Positions 5,876-6,110 of a DNA stretch of 6,110 bases are shown here, piece by piece. Where the stretch lies: assembly GCA_046705645.1 (NCBI GenBank), contig JBJKQE010000261.1, forward strand, positions 1 to 6,110, in the 5' to 3' direction. Positions within the stretch are counted from its first letter, which is position 1. Every line of letters starts with the position of its first letter. The translations under genes and the position numbers were made by a program. Source of the stretch: FEN-1297 sp046705645. Lineage in GTDB: Bacteria; Bacteroidota; Ignavibacteria; Ignavibacteriales; Ignavibacteriaceae. Under the pieces are notes generated by a model. That model ran no database searches. It was given only the letters and a program-made list of their open reading frames with translations, and was not told the origin of the DNA.

Positions 5876-6110
5876 ATGGATAGAAGAGATTTTATTAAGA
5901 GGGGAACATTCGCTGCTTTTGCAGCCGGTACTACTTTATCCTTCGGAGGTTTATCGGATATTTTTGCAAATTCTTCACTTTCTAGTTCTATGTACGATTT
6001 AGTTGCAGTAAAAGGCGGTGAACCTGACATAATGTTTAATAAGGCCATATCATCTTTCGGCGGAATGAAAAACTTTGTTAAAAAGGGACAAAAGGTTGTT
6101 GTAAAACCTA
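5876..6110 (+). CDS. Tat-exported DUF362 family protein (N-terminal part only)
   Basis: The frame is open for 78 codons from the ATG at 5876 to the right edge, so the protein is incomplete. The start MDRRDFIKRG is a twin-arginine signal (R3-R4-D-F-I-K). It is followed by a weakly hydrophobic Ala/Gly/Thr stretch and a probable cleavage region near IFANSS, about residues 30-33. Export by Tat implies folding, often with a cofactor, before transport. The mature start, DLVAVKGGEPDIMFNKAI, then FGGMKNFVKKGQKVVVKP, matches the beginning of DUF362 (PF04015) proteins. These often sit beside or are fused to 4Fe-4S ferredoxin domains; their reaction is not established. AGAGG five bases before the ATG supports the start. 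A weak promoter-like pair TTGTCT-N17-TATTTT (5758-5786) overlaps the divergent promoter of the S-component-like gene, so the two could be co-regulated. Confidence 0.85.
   Translation, partial: MDRRDFIKRGTFAAFAAGTTLSFGGLSDIFANSSLSSSMYDLVAVKGGEPDIMFNKAISSFGGMKNFVKKGQKVVVKP

Noticed and set aside
5857..6048. Minus-strand open frame of 63 codons
   Set aside because: It is antisense to the Tat-signal DUF362 gene, which has a good ribosome site and a recognisable family start.

Overview
The window is AT-rich (roughly 30% G+C by eye) bacterial chromosome with short, unpunctuated intergenic gaps. Secreted proteins have Lys-rich starts and signal peptides ending in 'AQ'. Together with a tiny secreted HEAT-repeat protein, a Cys-poor small ferredoxin and a Tat-exported DUF362 protein, this style suggests the Bacteroidota/Ignavibacteria (Chlorobi group). 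That placement is an inference from style and gene content; no marker gene is present. No rRNA, tRNA, CRISPR array or insertion sequence was seen.

Left part (1-3940, all minus strand). Transcription runs right to left. It passes through a group II PLP-dependent amino acid decarboxylase (2489-3940), an oligopeptidase B-type S9A serine peptidase (231-2303), and the start of a signal-peptide-bearing protein of unknown function cut by the left edge (1-171). The peptidase has the exact Ser/Asp/His spacing of oligopeptidase B, but one acid in each of its two substrate-reading pairs is changed.

Middle (3941-5181). A 63-residue ferredoxin (4097-4288, minus) ends at a compact GC-rich hairpin. It is divergent from a small secreted HEAT-like protein (4530-4910, plus). 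A 271-bp gap between convergent genes follows. It contains a nested terminator hairpin and a separate, unusually long bulged hairpin, in a patch that is clearly less AT-rich than its surroundings.

Right part (5182-6110). A six-helix membrane protein resembling ECF-transporter substrate-binding (S) components (5182-5709, minus) is divergent from a twin-arginine-signal DUF362 protein (5876 onward, plus), which is cut by the right edge.

The genes do not form one obvious pathway. The peptidase and the decarboxylase could both serve peptide and amino acid catabolism. The ferredoxin, S component and DUF362 protein hint at a redox or cofactor theme. I found no convincing new multi-gene system. The best leads are the degenerate ferredoxin cluster site, the altered specificity pockets of the peptidase, and the structured convergent intergenic region.
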